Assembly: GCA_903900265.1 (NCBI GenBank)
Contig: CAIUMM010000106.1
Location: 186,001-250,000, forward strand
DNA length: 64,000 bases
Origin: an uncultured Pseudomonadota bacterium
GTDB taxonomy: Bacteria; Myxococcota_A; UBA796; SXON01
Direction: 5' to 3'
Under the pieces are notes generated by a model. The model did not search any database, was not told the origin of the DNA, and was given only the letters and a program-made list of their open reading frames with translations. Shown here piece after piece: positions 1-9,039 of the stretch; position 1 is the stretch's first letter; every line of letters begins with the position of its first letter. Both the position numbers and the translations under genes were made by a program.

Positions 1-166
1 TCACGACGTTGGGCCCCTCGGTGCTGTACCAGACCCGCGCCGTGCCGTCGGCGCTGTCGAGGTAGGTCACGACATCGGTGCTGTCAAAGCGGAACATGCC
101 GTTCTCGGTCGGGCGTGCGAGCGCCGGCGACGCGAACAACGACAGGCCAGAAAGGAGCGCGATCAT
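1..166 (-). CDS. Exported protein, N-terminal fragment cut by window edge
   Basis: Reading leftward from an ATG at 166, the first 55 codons are open to the window edge. They encode a signal peptide (hydrophobic core ALLSGLSLFASPALA) followed by a hydrophilic mature start, RPTENGMFRFDSTDVVTYLD. The ATG overlaps the TGA of the upstream subtilase gene by four bases (ATGA), so the two are probably translationally coupled and may work together outside the cytoplasm. Too little is visible to name a family. A secreted enzyme or surface protein is likely only because of its partner and signal peptide. Confidence 0.7.
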   Translation of the reverse strand, partial: MIALLSGLSLFASPALARPTENGMFRFDSTDVVTYLDSADGTARVWYSTEGPNVV

Positions 167-1533
167 GAGGACCTCCGACGAAGTACAGCAGCAGCGAAGC
201 CAAGAAAAACCAGTGAACCAGCGGCCGCCCCGGACGCGAGACCGGGCGCAGACGCGCAGCCACAGCCGGAGGCCTCGGGCGTCTCCGCAGCTTGCTCCGG
301 GAACAGCTCGGCGAGGATGGTCGGCGGCGAGATGCTGCCCCAGCCGTAGTACGTCGAGCGACCTTGATCGTCGGGGATCACCAGCGGCGACTGCACGGCG
401 GTGGACTCGATGAGATCACGCACCTCGGCGGCGCTCATGGCAGGGTTGGCGGACAGGATCCAGCCCGCGAGCCCCGCAACGACCGGAGAAGCCGCGCTGG
501 TACCGCCAAAGTTGGTGATCACCGTGTTGCCCGGCGCGATCGACACCGTGGCGCTGGGCGCGGCGACGTCGATGGGATCGCCGTAGTTGGTGTAGTTCGT
601 CGGGTTGCCGTAGCTGTCGGTCGCGGAGACGCACAGCACCGTAGGCAGCGCCTCCATCTCGTCGTCCTTCAGCTCGCGATCGTCGTTCCCGGCGGCAAAA
701 ACGACCACCGCGCCCAGCCCGCCGCGGTTCTCGGTCGAGACCTGCTCGATCAGGTTCGCCAACATGCGCGGCGCCGGCGTGTACTGGGTGTAGCCCCAGG
801 AGTTGTTGATCACCCAAGCGTCGGCCTCCAGCGCATGCTCGTAGGCAGCGACCTCCTCGGAGAGAGCCCCGGAGCCTTCGCCTAGCAGCTTGATCGGGAT
901 GAGCGTGCACTCCGGGCACATCCCGACGATGCCGAAGCCGTTGTTGTCTTGGGCGAGCGAGATTCCAGAGACGGCGGTCCCGTGCTCGTCGCAGATGTCA
1001 TTGGAGCCGTCGGTGCAGAACTCGCCAGGATCGGGCGAGGGATCGTCGTCGTCCGAAAAGGCGTCGTAGGGGTCCGAGACCTTGGGCGCCAGATCGGTAG
1101 AGGCGATGTCGATGCCGCTGTCAACGACGGCGATGCGCACTTCGGGGCTGCCCAGCGTGTGATTGTACAGGTCGATCATGCCTAACTCGTCGAGGTACCA
1201 CTGGCCCCCGTAGCTGGGATCGTCGAAGGTGACGTCCTGCTCCTTGTTCAGCGATTCCCGCGCGACGCGGTGCCGAACCAGATCGGGAAAAGCATCCACC
1301 GCACCGGAAGCCACCAACGCGCGGGCGCGAGCGAGCGGGTGGGGGTCGGACACGCGCCAGTACGGCCCGCCCAGCGGCTCTGCCCCCGCAGGCGGGAGCG
1401 TGCCCGCCGCGATCTTGACCACGACCGCGGGCCAGGTCGGCAGGTCGATCTGCTCCCCGAGGTGCGTCCGGTGCAGCGTCCGGTGCAGAATTAGATCATT
1501 ACCAGCGAGGTCGTCGAGGGTGAGCAAGGGCAT
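163..1533 (-). CDS. Subtilisin-like (S8) serine protease with MYXO-CTERM-type tail
   Basis: A 456-residue peptidase S8 protein. The catalytic triad is visible: Asp138 in AVVDSGID, His184 in DEHGTAVSG and Ser346 in GGTSAASP, with the oxyanion Asn283 in AAGND. Residues 1-110 look like a propeptide. The C-terminus has SGCGC, a hydrophobic helix and RRR, the layout of MYXO-CTERM signals used in Myxococcota for processing and surface attachment of exported proteins. Oddly, no classical signal peptide is visible after the chosen ATG. The frame stays open upstream, so a non-ATG start is possible, but it would run into the divergent gene at 1572. The stop overlaps the next gene by 4 bp. Confidence 0.9.
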   Translation of the reverse strand: MPLLTLDDLAGNDLILHRTLHRTHLGEQIDLPTWPAVVVKIAAGTLPPAGAEPLGGPYWRVSDPHPLARARALVASGAVDAFPDLVRHRVARESLNKEQDVTFDDPSYGGQWYLDELGMIDLYNHTLGSPEVRIAVVDSGIDIASTDLAPKVSDPYDAFSDDDDPSPDPGEFCTDGSNDICDEHGTAVSGISLAQDNNGFGIVGMCPECTLIPIKLLGEGSGALSEEVAAYEHALEADAWVINNSWGYTQYTPAPRMLANLIEQVSTENRGGLGAVVVFAAGNDDRELKDDEMEALPTVLCVSATDSYGNPTNYTNYGDPIDVAAPSATVSIAPGNTVITNFGGTSAASPVVAGLAGWILSANPAMSAAEVRDLIESTAVQSPLVIPDDQGRSTYYGWGSISPPTILAELFPEQAAETPEASGCGCASAPGLASGAAAGSLVFLGFAAAVLRRRSS

Positions 1534-1546
1534 GAACCGCGCCTTA

Positions 1547-1570
1547 TCCGGAAGTGCGTTAGATTCCGGA
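1547..1570. promoter_or_regulatory. Inverted repeat between divergent genes, possible operator
   Basis: A perfect 7-bp inverted repeat, TCCGGAA (1547-1553) and TTCCGGA (1564-1570), separated by 10 bp, lies between the divergent starts of the subtilase (1533) and the HmuY-like gene (1572). The 38-bp gap is too short for two separate promoters without overlap, so a shared regulator site is plausible. This rests on symmetry and position only. Confidence 0.3.
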
Positions 1571-1571
1571 A

Positions 1572-2369
1572 ATGCGTACCTCTGCTTCGGCCCTGATCCC
1601 CGTATTTGCGTTCACCCAGCTTTTGGCGCTCGGCGTCTCGTCGGGTTGCACCTCCGAAAAGGTGCATGACAGCGACAGCGCCGATCAGGACACCGCCGGC
1701 GATGCGGTCTGTGTAGACGCGACCACCCCGGCCTGCGTCGACGAGATGATCCTCGATCTGTCCATGCACGACGACAAGACCAGCGATGGCGAAGTGGTGA
1801 CCACCACCGACGGCACGGACTTCGTGACCGAAGTCGACGCCTCAGGCGGCGGGTACAACACCTATGAAAACCAGCCTTGGGTCTACATCAAGTTCGGCCC
1901 CACCGGCGCCACCCGCGTCGACATCGACGACGAGACCTCCCTCGAGTCCATGGACTGGGATCTCTCCTTGCGCAGGTTCATCCTGCGCATGAACGGCGGC
2001 GACTCCGGCCCCTCCTGCGTCGGCGCGGCGGTGCTCGGCCAAGGCTACACCTACGAGGATCTCACCGAGGTTCCGGACGGCATCTCGTACCAGACCGACG
2101 ACTACTACACCGATGACTGCACGATCGTGAACGACTCGTCCGGCCTCGAGAACAGCCCGCAAGTCGTGCTCGGGCCGTGGTGGGACTACCCGGGCTGCGT
2201 CGCGACGACCGGCCAGCCCTTCTTGATGCAGCTCGCCGACGGCAGCGTGATCAAGCTCCGCGTCGACGCCTACTACGGCGGCGATGGGCAAGACCAGTGC
2301 AACAGCACCGGCTCGACCACCGAAGCCGGCGGCTTCTTCAAGCTGCGTTGGGCGTTCATGCCCGAGTGA
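1572..2369 (+). CDS. HmuY-like lipoprotein
   Basis: A 265-residue exported protein. The N-terminus has a signal peptide with a lipobox-like LGVSSGC and then an Asp/Ser/Thr-rich linker, typical of surface lipoproteins in this window. The core contains WDLSLRRFILRMNGG followed by a Gly-rich stretch, and near the C-terminus KLRVDAYY and FFKLRW. These match my recollection of the HmuY family (beta-sandwich heme-binding lipoproteins first described in Porphyromonas). In Myxococcota such proteins are common and heme binding is rarely shown, so ligand and role are inference. It is divergent from the subtilase with a 38-bp gap. Confidence 0.65.
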   Translation: MRTSASALIPVFAFTQLLALGVSSGCTSEKVHDSDSADQDTAGDAVCVDATTPACVDEMILDLSMHDDKTSDGEVVTTTDGTDFVTEVDASGGGYNTYENQPWVYIKFGPTGATRVDIDDETSLESMDWDLSLRRFILRMNGGDSGPSCVGAAVLGQGYTYEDLTEVPDGISYQTDDYYTDDCTIVNDSSGLENSPQVVLGPWWDYPGCVATTGQPFLMQLADGSVIKLRVDAYYGGDGQDQCNSTGSTTEAGGFFKLRWAFMPE

Positions 2370-2483
2370 CGTTTTCGGTCAACCGGATTGACGCAGAGCG
2401 TCAGCACCGGGCGCCGCGTCGGCGGTTGAACCGCGATTTCCGAGGCATTCGCGCAAGGCATGATTCTTGCTTCCCGCCTTGGC

Positions 2484-2924
2484 ATGCGTAACTCCAAGGG
2501 TTTTTCACTGGTTGAGCTGATGATCGTGGTCGCGATCATCGGCATCCTTGCCGCCATCGCGATCCCGAACTTCATGGCGATGCAGCTCAAGGCGAAGCGC
2601 AGCGAGCTTCCGACGAACGTGAACGGAATCAAGACGGCTGAGCTGGCCTACAACGTCATGTACGATCGTTTCGTTGCGGCCGCAGAGAACGGCGCTATCC
2701 CCCACGACAAGACCGCCAAAGCGTGGACGGACGGCCTTGCGGGCTGGAAGGACATCCCCTTCACGCCAGACGGCCTGCTCCGCGGATCCTACGCGATCGA
2801 CGATCTCGGCGAGGACTTCCTGATCCGTGCCGGCTGTGACGTAGACGGCGACGGTGTCGACGCCACCTTCACCGCCAGCAAGGATGTTGGACCTACCCAA
2901 ACCTCGGCGAACGACGTCTTTTAG
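2484..2924 (+). CDS. Type IV pilin/pseudopilin-like prepilin
   Basis: A short basic leader, MRNSKG, is followed directly by the class III prepilin signature FSLVELMIVVAIIGILAAIA, with Glu5 of the mature protein present. A prepilin peptidase should cut after the Gly and methylate Phe1. The rest (about 120 residues) is a small globular head without recognisable cysteine pairs. I chose the ATG at 2484 because it gives a canonical six-residue leader; an in-frame ATG at 2460 would add eight residues. It could be a type IV pilus subunit (PilA-like) or a type II secretion pseudopilin. No assembly genes are nearby, so it is an orphan. It converges with the next gene, overlapping by 4 bp. Confidence 0.85.
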   Translation: MRNSKGFSLVELMIVVAIIGILAAIAIPNFMAMQLKAKRSELPTNVNGIKTAELAYNVMYDRFVAAAENGAIPHDKTAKAWTDGLAGWKDIPFTPDGLLRGSYAIDDLGEDFLIRAGCDVDGDGVDATFTASKDVGPTQTSANDVF

Positions 2925-3472
2925 TCCGGGACGACGATGCGTCCAGGGGCGTCCTGCGTCCCGTCGACCGTATGGCAGCTCGCGCAGGCGCCGTCCGTCT
3001 GCTCGCCGGCCATCTCCCGGGTGTGCCCGCCGTATTCGATAGCGATGGTGTACGGCGTCGCGAGGCGGCCCCCTTCGATGAAGAAGTTGCCCGCGGAATT
3101 GGTGGTCAGGTCGGTGACGTCGCCGTTGCCGTCGGTGACGTGCACGATGACGTCTTTGATGCCATTGCAGTCGTCCGGGTCATGGATAGCGCCCTGAACC
3201 GTGCCAGCCAGCGCGAAGCGCGGGCCTTCGCCGCCGGAGTGGCAATCGATGCAGTCACGGCCGGGGTGCATACGCGAGGATCCGTGGTTGCCATCGGTCC
3301 ATTCGGAGCCGGTAGAGCAGCTGCCGTTGGTGGAGGTGTCGAAACCGCCGCTGTCTACGGTGTCCGCGCTGTCGGTGGCGCTGGAGTCTGGGGCGGAGCC
3401 GGTCTTGCCGCCGTTGCAGGCGACGGTGACGGTGAAGGCGGAGAGAGCGAAGAAAGAAAGAGCGGAGCGCAT
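2921..3472 (-). CDS. Lipoprotein with two CxxCH heme-binding motifs
   Basis: A 183-residue lipoprotein (lipobox TVAC after a hydrophobic signal) with a Ser/Asp/Thr-rich linker. It carries two heme c attachment motifs, CIDCH in the middle and CASCH near the C-terminus. They flank a beta-rich segment around FALAGTVQGAI and IVHVTDGNGDVTDL that resembles carboxypeptidase-regulatory-like or Ig-like repeats. It is probably a periplasmic or surface di-heme electron carrier. The ATG at 3472 is preferred over the GTG at 3484 because GGAGGTG sits just upstream of it. No redox partner is adjacent. Confidence 0.75.
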   Translation of the reverse strand: MRSALSFFALSAFTVTVACNGGKTGSAPDSSATDSADTVDSGGFDTSTNGSCSTGSEWTDGNHGSSRMHPGRDCIDCHSGGEGPRFALAGTVQGAIHDPDDCNGIKDVIVHVTDGNGDVTDLTTNSAGNFFIEGGRLATPYTIAIEYGGHTREMAGEQTDGACASCHTVDGTQDAPGRIVVPD

Positions 3473-3588
3473 ATACACCTCCACTCCTTCATGACCGAAA
3501 GGCGAACGTTCGGCAACCGGTCAGGTGCCGGAGAATGGTGAATTCTGCGTGGGCTCCAGCGCACCGACCCGCCCCCACGGAGCGGCGG

Positions 3589-3629
3589 GCAGGAAAAACA
3601 AGAACCGCCGGGCCTTTCGGTCCGGCGGT
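3589..3629 (-). terminator. Rho-independent terminator downstream of tRNA-Leu
   Basis: On the minus strand an 11-bp GC-rich stem (3604-3614 pairing with 3619-3629, loop 3615-3618) is followed by a U-rich tract (TGTTTTT region, 3591-3603). It lies 7 bp past the tRNA CCA end and is well placed to stop tRNA transcription. Confidence 0.85.
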
Positions 3630-3635
3630 CGAGTT

Positions 3636-3721
3636 TGGTGCGGAGGAGGGGGGTCGAACCCCTACGAGAGTTACCTCACTAGCGCCTGAGGCTAGCGCGT
3701 CTGCCATTCCGCCACCCCCGC
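3636..3721 (-). tRNA. tRNA-Leu(CAG)
   Basis: The minus strand folds as a class II (long variable arm) tRNA. The acceptor stem is 3721-3715 with 3646-3640, containing one G-U pair. The discriminator A is at 3639 and an encoded CCA at 3638-3636. The T loop is GGTTCGAACC-like. The anticodon stem CTAGC/GCTAG encloses loop CTCAGGC, giving anticodon CAG. A terminator follows immediately. Confidence 0.96.
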
Positions 3722-3742
3722 AGGTGGTCTTGCAAGGGCCTA

Positions 3743-5644
3743 CTATGGTGCATCCGCCATGTCGTCAAGCTTCCAGATCGCGACATGGTTCTCGGCGTAG
3801 ATTCGCCGGGCGTCGCGAAGCAACAGGCGATCGAGCAACGCGCGCGGCTGCCGGAACTGGGCGTCGAAGGTCTGGTCGTTCAAGAACCGGTAGGTTTTTC
3901 GTACCGTAGGGAGATCCCCGACGATCAGCCAGCGCACGCCTTGATCGTGCAAGGCGTGCAGGGCGTTCTCGCCGTGCAGCGCCAGCCAGTAGCGGGTAGG
4001 CACGTGGTCCTCCACCGAGCCGAGAATGTAGGGCTGCTCGACATAGTAGCCCGCCCAGCTGCCCAAAAGCGCGACCCGCTCCTCCGCCGGAATCCACGCT
4101 TGAGCAAAGCGCAGCGCCGGCCAGGCGGGAAGCTCGCGGGACAGAAAGGTGTCGGCGTCTTCGCTGCCGGTAACGACCGCAGCGCGACTCGAAGCGCGCG
4201 TCCACGCCGGCGCAAGGTTGCTCGGCAAGGAGCCGACAAACAGCAACACCCACGCCGCCGTCGGCATCCGCACGCTGCCCAACAGCAGCGCGGCGATGCC
4301 GAGCACCGGGAGCAGATAGCGGAGGATCTGCGCCCCAAGCGCCCAGGTCGTGAACCCCGCCACACACAGGAGGAGCAGGCGTCGCGCCCCCCCGCCGCGC
4401 GCATCCCGGCCCGCGATCGGCGCAAAAAGCAACCCCAGCCACAGCAGCGACAGCCGCCCGTAGAACACCATGCTGTCCGGCTGTGCGCGAAAAATCACGT
4501 TGAACGGGAGCAGCAGCGCGTCCAACCAGCTGTGACCGAGGCCGTACTTCAACGGGTAAACGAACACAAAATCCATGCCGGGCACCGCGGGCCAGCCGGC
4601 GAACGGAAACAACGGGTGCGCACCCAGCGCGGCGTTGCGGGCCCACCACGGCAGGATCGGAAGGGCCGCGAGCGCGAGGCCCGTCGCGAGGCGCTTTCGC
4701 GCTGCGGTCCGATCCGCCCCGCCCCAGCAATCCCACGCCGCAACAAGGAAAAGCCCGCCACAAACCGGCGCAGCGGTGTACTTGGCTGCGAACGCAAAGC
4801 CCGCGTGCACCGCCATCGCCCGCCAGCGCGCCCCCAACATCGCGTCGGCGGCGCACACCAACCAGAGCGCCACCGGCAGATCGTTGTACGCGAGCCCGGC
4901 CTCCCGCACCACCGACCAGGAGCCGGCGAGCGCGACCGCGGCGACCACCGCGTTGCCGTTGCGCGCCCGGGTCAGACTAGCGACCGTACCGATCAGCGTC
5001 GCGACCACACCCAGATGCCACAGCCTGCACGCGGCCTCCCCGCCCAGCACCCACGGGGCGACCGCGACCAGCTGCAGCGGCAGCGGCCGGCCCGCCTCCG
5101 GGAGCAGGATGCCCACCGGCAAGGTGCCGTGCAGGGCGAGCAACCGCGGCACCGCGAGCAGGTAGGAGAGCTCATCGGTGTCGGTGGCGGGAGCGAGCGC
5201 GTCAAACAGGGCCGGCGCGAGCAGCACCGCCACGAGCAGCAAAGCCCAGCCCGGCAGCGCCCAGCCGGTAGCCCCCGCTCCCCTCGCCTCGCGGTACCCA
5301 CGCCACAGCGCGGGCGCCGCAGGGAGCGCCAACAGCACGAGCACCGCGACCGCCCCGGCGCCGTTGCAGACGCCGGCGGCAAAAAGCACGAACAGCAGCA
5401 GGGCGTGAACCCCGATCCCCACAGCGAGCGCGTGGCCGTGCTCCCCGGGGCGGCCAAGCAGAGATGGACAGGCGCGGGCCAGCAGCGCGCGCCCGAGGCC
5501 CAACTGCACCGCCAACGTGAGCGCTGCCACGCCCGCGGCGCGGGCCGCGAGCACACCCGCCGCGCCGCTCCCGACCGGCGCGAGCCAGAGCCCGAGCGCC
5601 ATCGCTAGCGCCGCAGCGACCACCTGCACCGCGCGGGTGTTCAA
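3743..5644 (-). CDS. GT-C (GT39-like) membrane glycosyltransferase
   Basis: A 633-residue polytopic protein with roughly a dozen hydrophobic segments. Early after the first helices, in the expected first extracytoplasmic loop, is ATDTDELSYLLAVPRLL, an acidic motif typical of GT-C enzymes that use polyprenyl-phosphate sugars. The C-terminal third is a soluble domain. It most resembles the ArnT/PMT (GT39) group; donor and acceptor cannot be told. The start is a TTG whose last bases overlap the TGA of the upstream lipoprotein gene (TTGA), forming a 4-bp coupling like others here. An in-frame GTG five codons on is an alternative. Confidence 0.7.
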   Translation of the reverse strand: MNTRAVQVVAAALAMALGLWLAPVGSGAAGVLAARAAGVAALTLAVQLGLGRALLARACPSLLGRPGEHGHALAVGIGVHALLLFVLFAAGVCNGAGAVAVLVLLALPAAPALWRGYREARGAGATGWALPGWALLLVAVLLAPALFDALAPATDTDELSYLLAVPRLLALHGTLPVGILLPEAGRPLPLQLVAVAPWVLGGEAACRLWHLGVVATLIGTVASLTRARNGNAVVAAVALAGSWSVVREAGLAYNDLPVALWLVCAADAMLGARWRAMAVHAGFAFAAKYTAAPVCGGLFLVAAWDCWGGADRTAARKRLATGLALAALPILPWWARNAALGAHPLFPFAGWPAVPGMDFVFVYPLKYGLGHSWLDALLLPFNVIFRAQPDSMVFYGRLSLLWLGLLFAPIAGRDARGGGARRLLLLCVAGFTTWALGAQILRYLLPVLGIAALLLGSVRMPTAAWVLLFVGSLPSNLAPAWTRASSRAAVVTGSEDADTFLSRELPAWPALRFAQAWIPAEERVALLGSWAGYYVEQPYILGSVEDHVPTRYWLALHGENALHALHDQGVRWLIVGDLPTVRKTYRFLNDQTFDAQFRQPRALLDRLLLRDARRIYAENHVAIWKLDDMADAP

Positions 5645-6135
5645 TGCGCCGGACTGCCTTCTTCAGGAGGATCATCCCACGCCGGCGCTACGGGAGGCAC
5701 GATCGGGCGAGAAGGCGCGCCGTCGCTGACCACCGCGGGGGCTCCGGCCTGACCGGGAGGTGGAAAGCGCTGCTCCGCAGCCTTGGCGGCCGCTTCCACC
5801 CGCTCGTCCAACGCGCGAATGCGCTCCTCCACATGGTCGCGCCCGGCGCGCGTCTCCAGCTCGACCAGCAACAGGCCAAACGCGTACTCGGTCTGCCGCG
5901 CGGCGGCAGGATCCACCTGCATCGAAGCGCGCTCCAGACGCGGCTCCCAGCGGTCGGTGTACACCTGCTCGGCGAGCTTCCGCGCCGCCTCACGCTGATT
6001 CTGCTTCCAGAGGCCTTTGACCTCGGCGAGCCCGTCGACCACGAGGGCCGCCTCTTCGGACCAACCATGCAGCTCGGGCGCGAGGGGAGCCTCGGGAGGC
6101 TTGGAACAGCTGACCAGCAGCAGAAGCGCGATCAC
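5641..6135 (-). CDS. Small lipoprotein, function unknown
   Basis: A 164-residue lipoprotein starting at GTG 6135, which overlaps the stop of the upstream gene (GTGA). The signal is short, IALLLLVSC, then SKPPEAP. The mature part is mainly helical and charged (around GLAEVKGLWKQNQREAARK and VEERIRALDERVEAAAKAA), so it may form a coiled coil. It ends in a Pro-rich tail. The family is not recognised. It sits between another lipoprotein and the GT-C protein in a tightly coupled three-gene unit, suggesting an envelope role. Confidence 0.65.
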   Translation of the reverse strand: MIALLLLVSCSKPPEAPLAPELHGWSEEAALVVDGLAEVKGLWKQNQREAARKLAEQVYTDRWEPRLERASMQVDPAAARQTEYAFGLLLVELETRAGRDHVEERIRALDERVEAAAKAAEQRFPPPGQAGAPAVVSDGAPSRPIVPPVAPAWDDPPEEGSPAH

Positions 6136-7355
6136 GGCGCGGGCGCTGCGGCGCCAGCGCCGTTCACGTTGGCCCCATCCGCCACGGTAGGCGCGGACTC
6201 GGTGGTCACGCCCAGCCAATCGACGTCGGCGCTGCCGGTGCTCTCCGCAAATCGCAGGCACACTTTGGCGGTGCTCGCCTTGTCGGGGACGGTAAACTCC
6301 TTCCCAAACGTGGCGAAGTCGGCGCTGCTGGACTTCCACACCTGCACGGTGACGAACGGGCTGCCTGGAGGGCTGACGAGGGCGTTCGCGGCGTCGTAGC
6401 TACGAACCTCTGCCGTGAAGCCGGCGAACTGCCGTGCGTCGGACTTGACGTCGCGCACGCGGACGTTGCCCTGCGCCCACACCTTGGCCCCGGCGGTCAC
6501 CGGAAACAGCGAGGAGCACGCCAAGGCGTTGCCGGGCGAGGACACCGTCAGCGTAAACCCAGTGGCCGTGCTGTTCTCCAGCGCGCCAACCCGGGTAGAA
6601 ACCCCGGCGATGCCGGCGGGGATGAAGAAGTCGGCGCCCTTGGGCGCGCCCCCGCCGCCACCGGCTTCGTCAAGATCAAAGCGGGTGGTTGGCTCGGGGA
6701 TCGCCTGCGCCACCGCCACGGCCTCCGCCGGCTCGGGGAGCACGCCCACCGCCGCCACGCTGTCGACCTCCACCGTGCCGCGGGACTCAACAAAGCGAAA
6801 GCAAAGCTCCGCTTTGGTCGCGCCGGACGGCAAGGTGACGTTGTGTTCGAGATCCAAGAACTCGCCCGGCTCGCGGATGTTCTGGAGCAGCGTGTAGCGG
6901 CCGCCCGGGGGCGAGACCAAATTGCCCGCGTCGTCCCGAGCGCGCATCTCGATGTTCAAGCCCATCCACGGCTGCGCCCCGGGCTTGACCTCAGCGACCC
7001 GAACGCGCGACTTGAACGCCAACGTAGGCTGAAGCCGTAAGGGCTGGGTGCAGACCACCGCATCTCCGGGGTTCTTCGCGGTGAGCTTGAAGCCGGTGCT
7101 GCCATCCGACAGCGGGCCGGAGGTAGCTTGGGCGCCTTTGGGGTCGGGGAGGATGAAGTTCAGGCCTTCGGGCGCGCCGTTCAAGCCACCCGGGGCGTCC
7201 AGCGAGAGCACCTTGGTCTCCATCGTCGCGGTTATCGCCGGCGCGGGCTCGACCGGCGGCGCAGGCGCCGGGTCGACCGGAGCAGGAGGCGGAGCTTCAC
7301 CGGAGCACGCGACGAGGGTGCTCAAAAACAACACGGGCAAGGCGCGGGAGAACAT
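6132..7355 (-). CDS. Lipoprotein with two tandem beta-sandwich repeats
   Basis: A 407-residue lipoprotein (LVAC lipobox) with a Pro/Ala-rich linker. It contains two copies of an approximately 150-residue domain. Matching landmarks are EGLNFILPDPKG and KGADFFIPAGIAG, then NPGDAVVCTQPL and SPGNALACSSLF, then AELCFRFVESRGTVEVDSV and AKVCLRFAESTGSADVDWL. The pattern resembles carbohydrate-binding or jelly-roll modules, but no family is certain. It is first in a coupled unit with a small lipoprotein and a GT-C glycosyltransferase, so glycan binding at the surface is a reasonable guess. Confidence 0.7.
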   Translation of the reverse strand: MFSRALPVLFLSTLVACSGEAPPPAPVDPAPAPPVEPAPAITATMETKVLSLDAPGGLNGAPEGLNFILPDPKGAQATSGPLSDGSTGFKLTAKNPGDAVVCTQPLRLQPTLAFKSRVRVAEVKPGAQPWMGLNIEMRARDDAGNLVSPPGGRYTLLQNIREPGEFLDLEHNVTLPSGATKAELCFRFVESRGTVEVDSVAAVGVLPEPAEAVAVAQAIPEPTTRFDLDEAGGGGGAPKGADFFIPAGIAGVSTRVGALENSTATGFTLTVSSPGNALACSSLFPVTAGAKVWAQGNVRVRDVKSDARQFAGFTAEVRSYDAANALVSPPGSPFVTVQVWKSSSADFATFGKEFTVPDKASTAKVCLRFAESTGSADVDWLGVTTESAPTVADGANVNGAGAAAPAP

Positions 7356-7402
7356 CCGCTCAAACTAACCGCCCGCCTCGGTTCGCGGGCAGTCTGGGCC
7401 GG

Positions 7403-9019
7403 CTATTTCTTTACCGTCTCGTGGTAGTCATCCTCTGCGTTCACATCCCAGATCGCGGACTTTTCGGACGAGCCAGCCGCGATCGCGTCAACCGCCGCCA
7501 TCGCCGTCAGCATGGAGTGGTCCTGATTGTTGTACTTGTGCATGCCGTTCCGACCGATGAGGAACAGGTTGGCGTACCCGTCCAGAAAGGACCGGATGAC
7601 GTCGAAGCGGGTGTAGGATCCGAAGTACGCCGGGTAGGCTTTGGCCATGCGGATCACGCAGGCATCGTTGACCTTGGCAGCGTCGATGATGCCGATGCGC
7701 GCGAGCTCGTCGATGGCGAAGGCTTTGAGGCGCTCGTCGTCCATCTGCCAGAGCGCGTCGGACTCGTAGCAGAAATACTCCATGCCGATCCAGACCTTGG
7801 TGGGGTCAGCGACGAGGAACGGGCTCCAGTTGTTGAAGATCTGCAAGCGACCCACGCTGACGTCGGGCTCCTGGATGTAGATCCAGTTGTCGCGGATGAG
7901 GTCGCTCCCGTTGGGGTGCGCCTCCTTGATCTTCAATTCATCGAGCAACAAGCCCACGGTCAGAAAGTCGCGGTATTCCAAGCCATCGCTGACCTCGCGC
8001 ACGGCTGCGGGCACCGCGCCGACTAGCTTGCCGACCAGCTCTTTGACCGGCATGGTGGAGAACACGTAGTCCCCGTCGATGCGATCCTCCGCGCCGGTCA
8101 CCGTGTTTCGCACGGTGAGCCCGGTCATTCGGAGCCCGTCGGTGTGCACCGCGACCACCTCTTGCTCCATCCGGATCGTGCCGCCCATCGCGACCACGCG
8201 GCGCGCCGCCTCCTCCCACATCTGGCCCGGACCATACTTGGGGTAAAGGAACCGTTCAATCAGCGAAGTCTCCGTGTCGGACGGATTCAACGCCTCCGAA
8301 GCTGCGCGCGGGGCCAGCTTGCGAAGAAAGCTCGTCACGGCTTTTCCCACCGAGAGGCCCTTGATGCGCTGGGCGCCCCACTCAGCGCTGATCTCGGTAC
8401 AAGGAACGCCCCAAACCTTCTCGGTGTAGGCTTTGAAGAACGTCTCGTACAGCTCGCGGCCGAAGCGGTTGATGAAGAACTGCTCGAGGTTCTGCTCCTC
8501 GCGCAACGGAAAGGCAGCGCGGCGCACGTAGCTGACGCCGATGCGCGCGGTCTTGCGGGGCCCAAGCTTGCGCAAGGTGTCCGGGTCCAGCCGGATCGGG
8601 TACTCGAAAAACTTCCGCATGAAGTAGATGCGGCTCTTGCGGTTTCGCACCAGCATGACGGAGTCGGCGTCGGCGGCCGGACCGTTCGGAGATGCAGGGA
8701 GGACGCGGGACTTCCGCTGGTAGGTGACGACGCGCCCAGCCTCGGCGGAGGCCTCGACCGGCAAGATCTCCTGCCACCACGCCATCACCCGGTCGGACTT
8801 GGAGAAGAACCGGTGACCGCCGATGTCGATGCGGTTGCCCTTGTAGTTGACCGTCCGCGAGATTCCCCCGATTATGTCGCTTTTTTCGAGGACGATCGGG
8901 ATGACGTCCGTGCGGGTCAACAGCTCAAACGCCGCGGTCAGCCCGGCTGGACCGGCGCCGATGATCAGGGCGTATCGAGGAGCGCTGCTCACGGGTTGGT
9001 GGTCACTCGCGGCGAGCAT
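7403..9019 (-). CDS. FAD-dependent amine-oxidase/UDP-galactopyranose-mutase-like oxidoreductase
   Basis: A 538-residue flavoprotein. The dinucleotide-binding fingerprint is [18 protein letters not shown], followed by [14 protein letters not shown] and [20 protein letters not shown]. That is the pattern of the NAD(P)-binding FAD oxidoreductase group related to UDP-galactopyranose mutase and protoporphyrinogen oxidase, often found in cell-surface glycan loci. The substrate is unknown; context with GT-C enzymes suggests a sugar or polyprenyl-linked intermediate. It is probably cytosolic. The downstream lipoprotein starts 47 bp away, so it may or may not be in the same transcript. Confidence 0.8.
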   Translation of the reverse strand: MLAASDHQPVSSAPRYALIIGAGPAGLTAAFELLTRTDVIPIVLEKSDIIGGISRTVNYKGNRIDIGGHRFFSKSDRVMAWWQEILPVEASAEAGRVVTYQRKSRVLPASPNGPAADADSVMLVRNRKSRIYFMRKFFEYPIRLDPDTLRKLGPRKTARIGVSYVRRAAFPLREEQNLEQFFINRFGRELYETFFKAYTEKVWGVPCTEISAEWGAQRIKGLSVGKAVTSFLRKLAPRAASEALNPSDTETSLIERFLYPKYGPGQMWEEAARRVVAMGGTIRMEQEVVAVHTDGLRMTGLTVRNTVTGAEDRIDGDYVFSTMPVKELVGKLVGAVPAAVREVSDGLEYRDFLTVGLLLDELKIKEAHPNGSDLIRDNWIYIQEPDVSVGRLQIFNNWSPFLVADPTKVWIGMEYFCYESDALWQMDDERLKAFAIDELARIGIIDAAKVNDACVIRMAKAYPAYFGSYTRFDVIRSFLDGYANLFLIGRNGMHKYNNQDHSMLTAMAAVDAIAAGSSEKSAIWDVNAEDDYHETVKK

Positions 9020-9039
9020 AGCCTGTTGCTTGCGCGCAG

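Noticed and set aside
2379..2429. TCAACCG/CGGTTGA inverted repeat before the prepilin gene
   Set aside because: The arms are 37 bp apart with another small hairpin between; there is no U tract or known promoter pattern, so chance symmetry is likely.
3785..5608. A 607-codon plus-strand open frame opposite the GT-C gene
   Set aside because: It is Arg/Gln/Pro-rich with no hydrophobic or domain pattern and is the antisense shadow of a convincing membrane protein; long shadows are expected at this GC content.
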